The position numbers were made by a program, and so were the translations under genes. Source: JAXMCK01 sp046349395 (GTDB taxonomy: Bacteria > Pseudomonadota > Alphaproteobacteria > Geminicoccales > Geminicoccaceae). Taken from it: a stretch of DNA of 64,000 nt. Under the pieces are notes generated by a model. That model was not told the DNA's origin. It saw nothing but the letters and a program-made list of their open reading frames with translations, and made no database searches. Shown here in pieces: positions 42,341-50,994 of this stretch. The first letter of the stretch is position 1; each line of letters opens with the position of its first letter. The DNA lies in assembly GCA_046349395.1 (NCBI GenBank), contig JAXMCK010000004.1:744001-808000 (forward strand), read 5' to 3'.

Positions 42341-43834
42341 CTACCCGAGCGCGATCCGGTGCATCTCCTGCTTCTGGCCCACGCCCTTGAGCTGGACATA
42401 AGCGCGCGAGGTCGGGCGGCTGCCGACGAGGTCGGCCACACCGGGTGCGCTCATCACGGCCTCGGTGACGCAGATCTCGTCGACCCCGGCCAGGCCCTGG
42501 ACACGGGCGGCGATGTTCACGTCCTGGCCGAAATAGTCGATCCGCTCGTTGAGCGTCACCGCGATCGCTTGGCCCTTGTGGATGCCGATCTTGAGGCCCA
42601 GCGGGCGTGCCGCCGTGCGGTTGAAGCGGGCCAGTTCCTCGACCATCGCGATCCCGGCGGCGACGGCGTCCCGCGGCCGGTCGAAGGCCGCCATCACGGC
42701 ATCGCCGATCGTCTTGACGAGGGCACCGCCTTGCTGGCGGACGATCCGGTTCAGGATCTCGAAATGCTGCCGGACCAGGAAGTAGGCGTTGAGATCGCCG
42801 ACGCTGTCGTAGAGCGGGGTCGATTCCTTCAGGTCGGTGAAGAGGTAGGTGATGTCCGAGACGGTGAGCCCCTCGCCCTCGTCGACCAGCTGGCCCTTGT
42901 AGAGTTCGGCGAAGCTGGGGGTCAGCAGCAGCCGCTTGCCGGACAGGAACGGCTCGTACGCGACACGATGCGGCGCGAAGCCCGGCGGGTACTGGACGAA
43001 CCAGAGCCTTCCCCGCTTGTCCATGCGGTTCTCGATCTCGAAGCGATGCCGGCCCGGCCGGAGGTCGGCCGTCTGGTTGAAGACGAAGCGACCGTCACCC
43101 AGCACCATCTCGCGCGGCGCGGTCGGCCGGTCCGGCACGAGGAAGCGCCCGTCGTCGAGTCGGATCGACGTGGTCTGCAGGCCGACTCCTTCGCCGTCGA
43201 CGAAGAAGACCAGCAGCAGCTTGTGGCTCAGATCCAGGATCTCGAACCGCCCGGCGGTGACGTCGAGCTCGAAGGTGCGTTTCTCGCGAGCGCCGAGATC
43301 GGCGAACTGGCGCGACAGCAGGGCCACGATCTGTGCCGGCGTCATGCCGTGCGGCGGCACGAAGCCCTTCGCAAAGTTGTAGCGCAGGTAATAGTCCTCG
43401 ACCGGCAAGGTCTCCGGATGCCGGTAGACGATGTCCCGCACTTTGTCTGCGACGGTGAAGGCGACCTGGATGTAGTCGTCCAGCGCCACGTCGTTGATGG
43501 CATTGCAGAAGGCGCACTGGAACCTGGGATGGACCTGGTTCAGCTCGCGGAAGCCGCCGGCGACCTGCGGGCAGTAGGCGCAGAGTACCAACCAGTCCAT
43601 CTGGAACAGACCGACCTTGGCCGCGTGCAGGAACAGGTCGATCGCGTCGGTCTCGGTGAGGCCCGCTTCGGCCGCATACCGGATCGGGTTGACCCGGAAC
43701 AGATCGTAGTCGTCCGCCAGCCGGACGAACGTCGCCAGCGCCTCCAGCGTCTCCGGTGGCCAGCTACGGGCCGCGGAGAGTTGCGCCAGACTGTTCTCGA
43801 GGAACTGCTCGTCGACCCTCGAGGGCTGGCTCAT
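42341..43834 (-). CDS. Adenylate/guanylate cyclase with DUF5939 N-terminal region
   Basis: The 497-residue cytosolic protein has an N-terminal regulatory region of DUF5939 type that includes two CxxC pairs (CAYCPQ and CAFCN, about residues 84-110), which may bind zinc. The class III catalytic domain starts near residue 325: YLFTDLKESTPLYDSVGD with the first metal Asp, then GGALVKTIGDAVMAAF with the second, and YFGQDVNIAARVQGLA. It makes cAMP or cGMP from the NTP; specificity is not certain from sequence. It is transcribed alone and converges with the cassette array. Confidence 0.85.
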   Translation of the reverse strand: MSQPSRVDEQFLENSLAQLSAARSWPPETLEALATFVRLADDYDLFRVNPIRYAAEAGLTETDAIDLFLHAAKVGLFQMDWLVLCAYCPQVAGGFRELNQVHPRFQCAFCNAINDVALDDYIQVAFTVADKVRDIVYRHPETLPVEDYYLRYNFAKGFVPPHGMTPAQIVALLSRQFADLGAREKRTFELDVTAGRFEILDLSHKLLLVFFVDGEGVGLQTTSIRLDDGRFLVPDRPTAPREMVLGDGRFVFNQTADLRPGRHRFEIENRMDKRGRLWFVQYPPGFAPHRVAYEPFLSGKRLLLTPSFAELYKGQLVDEGEGLTVSDITYLFTDLKESTPLYDSVGDLNAYFLVRQHFEILNRIVRQQGGALVKTIGDAVMAAFDRPRDAVAAGIAMVEELARFNRTAARPLGLKIGIHKGQAIAVTLNERIDYFGQDVNIAARVQGLAGVDEICVTEAVMSAPGVADLVGSRPTSRAYVQLKGVGQKQEMHRIALG

Positions 43835-43987
43835 CTGACATCCCTGCCCGTCCGGGGCCGTCGCCGGCCACTATGCCGACACCGTCGCATTTACCGGGCG
43901 CAGCGATGTGCTTCAAGTCGAGGCAGATTCTCCCGCTGCTCTACCGCAGCGCTGGCGAAGGCCCGCGTTCGGAGCCGGCCCTCCCCC

Positions 43988-44596
43988 TCAGGCGTCCAGG
44001 ATCTGGAAGTGCGCGTCGTGGATGACGCAGGCCTCGCCGTTGATCGGCAGCATGTCCTGGGGGCAGGCGGAGAAGGCGATCACGAGGTCCATCTCGGCGC
44101 GCAGATCGACATGGCCGCCCTCGACACCGCGCGGCGGGTCGAAGGACAGAGTACCCTCGGCCGTCCACGGGATGTTCATGAACAGGTTCAGCGGGCTCGG
44201 CGTCTCGGGCGCGATCAGGCCCAGCATGCGCAGGCTCTCGGAGAGATTGTCCGTGCAGTTGCGGTGGTAGCCCTTGTGCCCCAGCCCCTCGTAGCGCCAG
44301 CGGTCGCAGGCGGCGATCAGCGTGTCGTGCACCCCGCCCGAGGTGTCGGCGGTCAGCGTCAGGATCGGGCGGCGGCAGTTGGTGACGAGGCTGTCGCCGA
44401 CGGCCGGGCGCAGCTTCAAGATCGCGGCGCGGGTGTGCTGCATCGACATGAACTCGCCGAGATCGTCGGTCGAGAAGGCCCAGGTGTCGACGACCTGGGT
44501 GCCGTGCGTGTTGATCACGCGGACCGTCTGGCCCGCCTTGACGCGGGCGGCCGACCCCATGCGGGCCGGGATGAGCTGGAGGTCGCTCGGGGACAT
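43988..44596 (-). CDS. DUF1989 family protein (urea carboxylase/allophanate-associated type)
   Basis: The 202-residue protein matches DUF1989: VKAGQTVRVINTHGTQVVDTWAF, the catalytic-looking HTRAAILKLRPAVGDSLVTN, DRWRYEGLGHKGYHRNCTDNL and PLNLFMNIPWTAEGTLSF. Members accompany urea carboxylase or guanidine-degradation genes and some are carboxyguanidine deiminase subunits. No such partner is nearby, so its substrate here is open. It stands 66 bases downstream of the flippase stop and may have its own promoter. Confidence 0.85.
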   Translation of the reverse strand: MSPSDLQLIPARMGSAARVKAGQTVRVINTHGTQVVDTWAFSTDDLGEFMSMQHTRAAILKLRPAVGDSLVTNCRRPILTLTADTSGGVHDTLIAACDRWRYEGLGHKGYHRNCTDNLSESLRMLGLIAPETPSPLNLFMNIPWTAEGTLSFDPPRGVEGGHVDLRAEMDLVIAFSACPQDMLPINGEACVIHDAHFQILDA

Positions 44597-44662
44597 CGGT
44601 TCGATCCTGCCGGTGGAAACCGCCGGTCGGCGGCTGCGGCAGGCAAGAGCACGGCACCGGCG

Positions 44663-45916
44663 TCAGCACAACTCCGCGGTTGCCGGGCCTCGCAGCCGTT
44701 CGCCGAAGGCCCGCCGGTGCAGGACGAGCAACCGCGCCGCCTCGCCCAGCCCCCGCACGCAGGCGAAAGCTTCGGCACGCCCCGTCATCGCGGCGACCGC
44801 CAGCCCCGGCAGCAGCACCGCCAGGAGAACGGCGTTGCCGAGGAGCACGTCCCGCCCGCGACCGATACCGGCCAGCCCTCCTTGCAGCAGCGTCGTCGGA
44901 TGCTGCAGCACGAACCATGGCAGCAGCCACAGGACGAGCGGCACGGCCCCTCGATGCTCCGCCCCGAAGGCGACGGGCACCACGAGCGGCGCCGCCAGAC
45001 CCAGCCCGGCAGCCAAGACAAACCCGAGGCCGCCGACGAGGCGAAGCTCGCGTCCGAGAAGCTGCCGGAAAGCCTGCGGATCCGCCGCCAGCGGCGCCAG
45101 CCGGGCGAGCCCTGCCTGTCCGGCGGCATTGGCGACGACGAGCCCGGCGACCGCGATCTGCGAGGCGAGGTAGTAGTCGCCGGCAGTCGCTATGCCCAGC
45201 ACGGCACCGACGGCGAGGAGGTCCGCCGCCGTCTGCATCTGGTTGGTCAGCGTGACCGCGCATAGCGGTGCTCCCGCCCGGAGCATGGCGAGGGGACCGT
45301 CCACCGGCGATCCACCCCCCTTCGGCAGGTCCGTCAGCGTCGTCCAGGAGGCTGCCGCCGCGATCCACCACGAGCCCAGATAGACGAGCGCCACGGCCGC
45401 AGCCGAACCCGGCGACGACAGGGGAGCGAGGAGCACGACGAAGGCGACCGGCCGGACCAGCAGCAAGCCGGCGGCGAGCCCGGGTCGGTCGGCCGACAGC
45501 GCCAACCAATCGAGTTGCAGCGACACCGGCAGGATGGCCGCCGTCGCCAGCGTCACAGGAGTGAGCGCGTCCGGCGCCAGAAGCTTCGTCCCGACCACCA
45601 AGACCGCGAGCACGGCAAGCGAAAGCCCGAGCCGCAGTCCCAGATACCGCGGCAGCAAGCGCCCTATGCCGGCCGGTGCCCGGGCGGCCTCCGCCGTCGC
45701 CACGCTGCGCAGGCCGAACTCGCCGAGATGCAGGGCGTAGGCCTGCACCGCCAGCGCCATGGACCAGAGGCCGAGTTCGGCCGGTGACAGCAGGCGGGCC
45801 ACCATCGCCACGCCCAGAAACCCGATCCCGGCGGCGGCGGCGCGCCCGACGGCAAGCGTGCCGATCCGGCGAAGGCTGACCCAGGACGGGAGCAGCCGCT
45901 GGGTGCCGGCGGTCAC
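44663..45916 (-). CDS. Oligosaccharide flippase (Wzx-like, MOP superfamily)
   Basis: The 417-residue protein has about twelve hydrophobic segments and the start pattern of polysaccharide_synt proteins (GRAAAAGIGFLGVAMVARLLSPAELGLWSMALAVQAY). It should flip the undecaprenyl-linked glycan built by the upstream glycosyltransferases across the inner membrane. It starts at a GTG 9 bases after the GT4 stop, and is the last gene of the operon. No Wzy polymerase is visible in this cluster. Confidence 0.82.
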   Translation of the reverse strand: MTAGTQRLLPSWVSLRRIGTLAVGRAAAAGIGFLGVAMVARLLSPAELGLWSMALAVQAYALHLGEFGLRSVATAEAARAPAGIGRLLPRYLGLRLGLSLAVLAVLVVGTKLLAPDALTPVTLATAAILPVSLQLDWLALSADRPGLAAGLLLVRPVAFVVLLAPLSSPGSAAAVALVYLGSWWIAAAASWTTLTDLPKGGGSPVDGPLAMLRAGAPLCAVTLTNQMQTAADLLAVGAVLGIATAGDYYLASQIAVAGLVVANAAGQAGLARLAPLAADPQAFRQLLGRELRLVGGLGFVLAAGLGLAAPLVVPVAFGAEHRGAVPLVLWLLPWFVLQHPTTLLQGGLAGIGRGRDVLLGNAVLLAVLLPGLAVAAMTGRAEAFACVRGLGEAARLLVLHRRAFGERLRGPATAELC

Positions 45917-45924
45917 ATGCCGGC

Positions 45925-47046
45925 TCAGAACGAGGCGGCGGCCGAAAGGCGACGATAGAGGTGCATGACCTCGCCCATGATCGCCTCCTCGTCGAGCATG
46001 GCGATCTTCTCCGTGTGGCGGTAGCGACCCTCGCGGACGAGGCGCGCCGCGCGGCGCACGCCCATGGCAAGCGACACCGGGGTCGCGTCGCAGACGAACC
46101 CCGTCCGGTCCACGTCCAGCCAGTCGGCGACGTCGCCGACGTCCGTCGACACCACGGGCCGCATCGCGCGCAGGGCCTCCTTCACCACCGTGGGCGACGC
46201 CTCGTAGCGGCTCGTCAGCAGCAGGATGCCGTGCCGCTCCAGGAGGTCCGGCACGTCGTCGTGCGGCACCGCCCCGACCCAGCGGATGCGGTCGCGGCAG
46301 GGGCTGGTCGCGATCCGCTGCACGAGGTCACGCGCCCCCTCGCCCCGTCCGGCGATGGTGAGCGTCGCGTCCTCGCCGGTCGTGACAAGCTCCTCCAGCG
46401 TGGCGATGGCGAGCCCGACGTTCTTCTGGTGGCTGATCCGGCCCAGCACGAGGAGACGGGTCGCCAGCTCCGGCGGCGGGGGCGACACCCTCCTGCCGGC
46501 GAAGGCGGCCGAGTCGAAAGCCGCCGGAATGACCTCCGCCCGCTCGAAAGGCTCGGTGACGACGATCCGGCCGAGTTCGGCCCGGTCGCGACGGCTGACG
46601 CAGACGATGGCGTCCGCGAGCCGCGCCACCTGCCGCTCCAGCTTCAGCATAAGGCTGCGGACGGGCCGCCCGAGCGTGCCCAGCAGGCCCTCCAGCACCC
46701 GGCCGGACACATTATGGTAGCTGACCACGACCGAACCTCGCCGTGGGCAGAGCACCAGCTTCGGCCAGGCGGCGTAGTTGCGATGAAAGTGAAAGACGTC
46801 CTCGTCGGTGAAGTCGAGGCGATGGCAGAAGAACCACCACCACAGCCCCAGCCAGAAGCGCAGGAAATTGCTGCCCTTCGAGATGTAGGTGAGATAGGGC
46901 GGCCCGGCCCCGCGCTGCAGCCTTGCCGCCACCAGCCGGAAAGGCAATCCAGAGGCCAGGAGCGCCCGGTGGATGCAGCGGAAATGCTCGGCACCGCCGC
47001 CCAGGTCCTGGGCCAGGGGATCGTTGTTGTAGAAGACGTAGATCAT
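45925..47046 (-). CDS. GT4-family glycosyltransferase
   Basis: The 373-residue GT-B enzyme has an N-terminal acceptor domain (MIYVFYNNDPLAQDLGGGAEHF) and a C-terminal GT4 donor domain: LLVLGRISHQKNVGLAIATL near residue 215 and GILLLTSRYEASPTVVKEALRAMRP near 300, with the family E-x7-E-like pair. It adds a sugar to the lipid-linked glycan at the cytosolic face. The ATG at 47046 overlaps the previous stop. Donor sugar is unknown. Confidence 0.85.
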   Translation of the reverse strand: MIYVFYNNDPLAQDLGGGAEHFRCIHRALLASGLPFRLVAARLQRGAGPPYLTYISKGSNFLRFWLGLWWWFFCHRLDFTDEDVFHFHRNYAAWPKLVLCPRRGSVVVSYHNVSGRVLEGLLGTLGRPVRSLMLKLERQVARLADAIVCVSRRDRAELGRIVVTEPFERAEVIPAAFDSAAFAGRRVSPPPPELATRLLVLGRISHQKNVGLAIATLEELVTTGEDATLTIAGRGEGARDLVQRIATSPCRDRIRWVGAVPHDDVPDLLERHGILLLTSRYEASPTVVKEALRAMRPVVSTDVGDVADWLDVDRTGFVCDATPVSLAMGVRRAARLVREGRYRHTEKIAMLDEEAIMGEVMHLYRRLSAAASF

Positions 47047-48827
47047 GGGCTGCCCGCCGCTGCCCCGAGGATATCGTCGATCACCTGCCCGACCGGGCGG
47101 TCGTTGCTCACCACCGGCAGGTCGAACTCGCGCGCCAGCCGCATGTAGAGGGCCCGCCGCCGGGCGAAATTCCTGTCCGCGAGCGCGTCGGGCCGCGAGG
47201 CCGCGATCGCCGTCACGGGGCGGTCGATGACGACGGCACGACGTGGCGGCGGCAGCCGACCGACCAGGAAGTGCCCGAGCCGCCCGAAGACGACATCGTC
47301 GAGCCCGGTGTCGACGGCGAGATCGACAAGCGTGTCGTAGGCACAACGATCGCCCAGCACGAGGCCGCGCCGCGGGTAGCGCAGGGCCATGTCGAGCAGC
47401 GTGTCGATGGTCTGCAGGACGAGGAACGGCCAGGCGAGCCAGGGCCGGCCGGCGAAGCGATGATAGCCGACGCGCACCCCGTTCACCTCTTCCTTGCGGT
47501 TGTGGCCGGTGAGGCGCGTGAGGGCGAGGAGCGGCTTCGACAGGTAGTTGCGGAACCTTGTCCAGACGTGCCGGTGCGGGATGCCGGCGGCATCCAGCCG
47601 TGCCGCCAGATGGCGCAGCAGGTAGGTCTTGCCTGCCCCGTCGACGCCGACGAGGGCCAGGAGCCGCAGGCGCGCCAGACGCTGCAGGTCCGACTCCAGC
47701 ACGGCGCCGACGGCCCGCTCCCAGTCCGTCCAGGCGGCAGACGAGGGCAATGCCGCCCGTCGCGTCTCGGCCTGCAGCAGCGCATCCGGTAGCTCGGACG
47801 GCGAGGCGGCGACGATGCCGCCGAGCCGGCGCGCCACCTCGCCGACACCCGGCGCATCGAGCACGACCGTCGGCCGCCCGGACAGGCAGGCCTCGATGAC
47901 GACGAGCGGCACCTCCGAGATCGGCAGGCGGAACGGCAGCAGGAAGGCGTCGCAGGCGGCCAACTCGCGCCGAAGCTCCGCCTCCGACAGCATCCCGACC
48001 AGGACGTCGATCAGCGCAGCGTGTCGGCTGCGCCGAACCCGCCCCAGCAGGCGCTCGATGCTCGCCTCGCCACTGTCCGGCCGCAGCAGCAGGCGAAGGC
48101 GGCCGCGCAGCCCTCGCTCGACCGCGATCTCGAAGGCCTCGACCGCCAGATCGGCACCTCGGGCCGCGAGCGGCGGTCCGAAATAGGCGACGGTGAACGG
48201 CCCCTCGCTCCGCCGCGGTCGCGGCAGGACGCTGGCAGCCTCGATCTGGGGACTGAGCACCGGACCCGCCGGCAGGCCCGCCTCGGCGAAGCGGTCCCGC
48301 GCCGTTGCACTCAGGTAGACGAGGCCGTCCGCCCCGGACCGCTCGAAGCCCCGGCGAAGGACCCATCCGGGCAGGATCGCTGTCGCGAGCGGTAGCGCCA
48401 GCAGCGCCCGCTCCTCCCACAGGCGACGCGGACCCAGGGCCAGGAATTCGCGCAGGCGCAGCCGCGGGGCCGCCATGACAAAGGTCACGGGTGCGCTCGC
48501 CGCGAACGGCCGGAGCCGAGCCAGGCCCGCAGCCCCGCCGATGATCCAGATCCACTCGACCGGCCGGCCGGCCAGGGTGGTCGACATCGTCGACGCCAGC
48601 TCCGAAGCGCCAAGGCCACCCTCCACCCGCTCGATCCGGTAGCCGGCGGCGGACGGCACATCGCCCTGGTCGGTCAGCAGCAGGACGTCGTGACCATGGG
48701 CCGCGAGCCCACGGGCGAGACCGTCCGCGGTATGCCAGGGCTGGCGGCGCACCCGGTCGGCCGCAAAGCCCCTGGCCACGACGACATGGAGCGGTGACGG
48801 CTGCGGCCGCCGGGCGGTGCGGATCAC
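47043..48827 (-). CDS. Glycosyltransferase fused to a thymidylate-kinase-like domain
   Basis: The 594-residue protein has two parts. Residues 1-370 resemble a GT4-type GT-B glycosyltransferase (FTVAYFGPPLAARGADLAVEAFE; AFLLPFRLPISEVPLVVIEACLSGRP). From about residue 385 a P-loop kinase domain follows: LLALVGVDGAGKTYLLRHLA, then LVLGDRCAYDTLVDL and RPVTAIAASRPDALADRNFARRRALYMRLA, the Walker A, DR and lid arrangement of thymidylate kinases. Its role may be to phosphorylate a glycan or nucleoside-sugar intermediate; this is inference. It starts at GTG 48827, overlapping the stop before it (GTGA). Confidence 0.8.
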   Translation of the reverse strand: MIRTARRPQPSPLHVVVARGFAADRVRRQPWHTADGLARGLAAHGHDVLLLTDQGDVPSAAGYRIERVEGGLGASELASTMSTTLAGRPVEWIWIIGGAAGLARLRPFAASAPVTFVMAAPRLRLREFLALGPRRLWEERALLALPLATAILPGWVLRRGFERSGADGLVYLSATARDRFAEAGLPAGPVLSPQIEAASVLPRPRRSEGPFTVAYFGPPLAARGADLAVEAFEIAVERGLRGRLRLLLRPDSGEASIERLLGRVRRSRHAALIDVLVGMLSEAELRRELAACDAFLLPFRLPISEVPLVVIEACLSGRPTVVLDAPGVGEVARRLGGIVAASPSELPDALLQAETRRAALPSSAAWTDWERAVGAVLESDLQRLARLRLLALVGVDGAGKTYLLRHLAARLDAAGIPHRHVWTRFRNYLSKPLLALTRLTGHNRKEEVNGVRVGYHRFAGRPWLAWPFLVLQTIDTLLDMALRYPRRGLVLGDRCAYDTLVDLAVDTGLDDVVFGRLGHFLVGRLPPPRRAVVIDRPVTAIAASRPDALADRNFARRRALYMRLAREFDLPVVSNDRPVGQVIDDILGAAAGSP

Positions 48828-49939
48828 GCCGCCTGCTCCATCCGCAAGCCATAGGCCGCTTCCAGCCCGTTGACGGCCCGCTCCCAGTCATGCCCGCGAA
48901 CGACCAGCGCTCGCGCCGCCGCCGTCCGCACACCCGAATGCGGGTCGTCGAGCGTCGCCCGGATGCCGGCGGCGAGATCGGCCGCGGTGGGCGGTACGAC
49001 CCGCAGCGGCGGGTCCGGCCCGAGCTCGACTGCCAGCCCGGTCGGCGTGGTCACCACCGGCGTCCCGGCCGCCATCGCCTCCAAGAGGGTGAGCGGCCCG
49101 GATTCGTAGTCGGCCGGATTGACGAAGCAGGCCGCCCGCCAGAGTTCGCGGCGCACCCCCTCGGCATCGCGGAAGCCGAGGAACATGACCCGGTCGGCGA
49201 TGCCGAGGCGCTGCGCTTGGTCCTTCAACTCCGTTTCGAGCGGCCCCTCGCCGACCAGCCGCAGCAAGACGTTGGGCAGCAGCGCCACGGCCGCGAGCAG
49301 CCGCGACAACCCCTTCCGGTAGCCGAGCCGGCCGACATAGAGCACGCGGCCGAACCGCCCCTCGGGCCCGCGATAGGCGAAGAACGCCGTGTCGACCCCG
49401 TTGCGCACCACGAGGGGATGCCGGCCGCGCAGGCGATAGAGCCGGGCCAGATCGTCGGCGACGCTCTGCGCCACGGCGATCACAGAGACGGCCCGGTCGA
49501 GGTACCACTGCTCCCAGCGGTGCGAGAGCAGCCGTGCCTGGCTGCGGAAGGCGAACGGCCGCCAGCCCTTCTCGGGCATCGCCGCCGTGTCGACCAGCAG
49601 CGGCGTGTGGATCGTGACGACGGTCGGCAGGGAGGTCGGCAGCGGCGGCAGCAGCGGCAGATGCACGTGCAGGAGCGAGGCACCCTCGGCCCCGTCGGCG
49701 AGCCAGGCGCCGATCTCGCGTCGCGCCAGCAGATGGTGGAACGGCCGGACGGCGACGTGCGGGTACCAGCGCACCGGCACGCCCGCGATCTCGCCGCGGA
49801 TCCACTTCCTGCCCTCACCCGGTGCGAGCAGGATCGGTTCGTGGCCGCGTGCCCGCAGGCTGCGGGCCGTCTCCAGCGCGTGCCGGCCGATGCCCTCGCG
49901 GGGCGGCAGCCGGTTGTTGGTGACGATCGCGACCCGCAT
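48824..49939 (-). CDS. GT4-family glycosyltransferase
   Basis: The 371-residue enzyme has the classic GT4 pattern: VAIVTNNRLPPREGIGRHALETARSL at the N-terminus, FGRVLYVGRLGYRKGLSRLLAAV near residue 190, and ACFVNPADYESGPLTLLEAMAAGTPVVTT near 270. It should transfer a retaining sugar in the cytosol to the growing glycan. It lies 3 bases after the GT2 stop. Acceptor and donor are unknown. Confidence 0.88.
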   Translation of the reverse strand: MRVAIVTNNRLPPREGIGRHALETARSLRARGHEPILLAPGEGRKWIRGEIAGVPVRWYPHVAVRPFHHLLARREIGAWLADGAEGASLLHVHLPLLPPLPTSLPTVVTIHTPLLVDTAAMPEKGWRPFAFRSQARLLSHRWEQWYLDRAVSVIAVAQSVADDLARLYRLRGRHPLVVRNGVDTAFFAYRGPEGRFGRVLYVGRLGYRKGLSRLLAAVALLPNVLLRLVGEGPLETELKDQAQRLGIADRVMFLGFRDAEGVRRELWRAACFVNPADYESGPLTLLEAMAAGTPVVTTPTGLAVELGPDPPLRVVPPTAADLAAGIRATLDDPHSGVRTAAARALVVRGHDWERAVNGLEAAYGLRMEQAA

Positions 49940-49942
49940 CGA

Positions 49943-50926
49943 TCAGGTGCCCGCCAGCGCCAGGCCGGGCCGACCGGCGACGACCGTCGAGGACCAGTAG
50001 AAGTCCTGGCCGCTGAGGCGGCGGGCGAGCCACACCGGCAGCCGCGGGCCGAGCAGGCCGACCCGGAAGCCTAGATACTTGGCGCCGAGGTGTCCCACCG
50101 CCTGCAGCAGGAGCAGCGGCCGCTTCCGGCGCACGAGGCGCAGGAGGTCGCTCGCATAGCGCCGGCCCCGCACCTCGTCCCGCTCGCGGGCGCGCAGCAG
50201 GTGGCCGAAGCGGCGCCGCGTGTAGCCGATGTCGAAGTGGCGCCGGAACTCGTCGACGAGCCCATAGGCGTGGGAATGCACGACGACCGCGTCCGCCACG
50301 TAGGCGATGCGTCCGCCGCGCTCCAGCAGCTGCGCCACGGCGATCGTCTCCTCCGAGACGAGCGTGGTCGGGAAGCCGCCGATCGCGTCCAGCGCCTCGT
50401 TCTTCCAGGCGGCACAAGCGTTCGAGCAGAAATGCGTGTAGCTGCCGTAGCGGTCCCAGTCCGCCAGCGAGCGCAGTTGGCTCTTGGCCGGATAGTTGAA
50501 GTCGCGGGGAAATCGCTCGAACAGGCCGGCGCCGGGACGGGCCACCTGACGGCCATAGGCGACGACCGCCTCCCCGGACCGGATCGGTGCCGTGAGCCGC
50601 CCGACGAAGCCCACGTCGGTGGCATAGGCGTCCGGCGTCAGCATCACGACGATGTCGGTGCCGAGATGCCGCCGGGCCAACTCGCGGGTCAACCCGTGGT
50701 TGAACTCAGCCCGCGGCACCACCAGCGTGTCGGCGCCCATCTCGGCCGCACGCTCGACCGTGCCGTCGTTCGAGGAAGAGTTCACGACCAGCACGCGCGG
50801 CCGGAGCGGCGAGGCGAGCAGCGGCGGCAGGCAATGGCACAGATGCTCACGCGCCCGCCAGGTGACGACCACCACGCCGACACTGGGCTCGGCCGACGAG
50901 CATAACGGCGTATGGCCGCTGGACAC
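49943..50926 (-). CDS. GT2-family glycosyltransferase (rhamnosyltransferase-like)
   Basis: The 327-residue protein has the GT-A start SVGVVVVTWRAREHLCHCLPPLL, LVVNSSSNDGTVERA (the SSSNDGT nucleotide-binding loop) and an acidic ED-type site (LVSEETIAVAQLLERGGRIAYV). The region AVVVHSHAYGLVDEFRRHFDIG resembles rhamnosyltransferases. Start chosen is GTG 50926, with GGGGAG six bases upstream; a longer TTG start at 50977 is possible. It probably adds the 6-deoxyhexose made by the upstream genes, which is inference. Confidence 0.82.
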   Translation of the reverse strand: MSSGHTPLCSSAEPSVGVVVVTWRAREHLCHCLPPLLASPLRPRVLVVNSSSNDGTVERAAEMGADTLVVPRAEFNHGLTRELARRHLGTDIVVMLTPDAYATDVGFVGRLTAPIRSGEAVVAYGRQVARPGAGLFERFPRDFNYPAKSQLRSLADWDRYGSYTHFCSNACAAWKNEALDAIGGFPTTLVSEETIAVAQLLERGGRIAYVADAVVVHSHAYGLVDEFRRHFDIGYTRRRFGHLLRARERDEVRGRRYASDLLRLVRRKRPLLLLQAVGHLGAKYLGFRVGLLGPRLPVWLARRLSGQDFYWSSTVVAGRPGLALAGT

Positions 50927-50994
50927 CGCGTTCTCCCCGACCCGTCGACAGTGCGGGCCGTTAGGATCATCGCTCAAACAGGAAACAACCTCAA

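Noticed and set aside
42359..45265. A very long plus-strand frame of 968 codons
   Set aside because: It lies antisense to the DUF5939 cyclase, DUF1989 and flippase genes, which have clear motifs. Its sequence is Arg/Gly/Asp-rich without domains, as expected for an antisense frame in high-GC DNA.
47046..48933. Upstream extension of the GT4 gene frame on the minus strand, giving about 1000 codons
   Set aside because: The extension overlaps the GT-kinase fusion gene in another frame and is Arg/Pro-rich with no motif. The ATG at 47046 starts the conserved sequence and overlaps the preceding stop.
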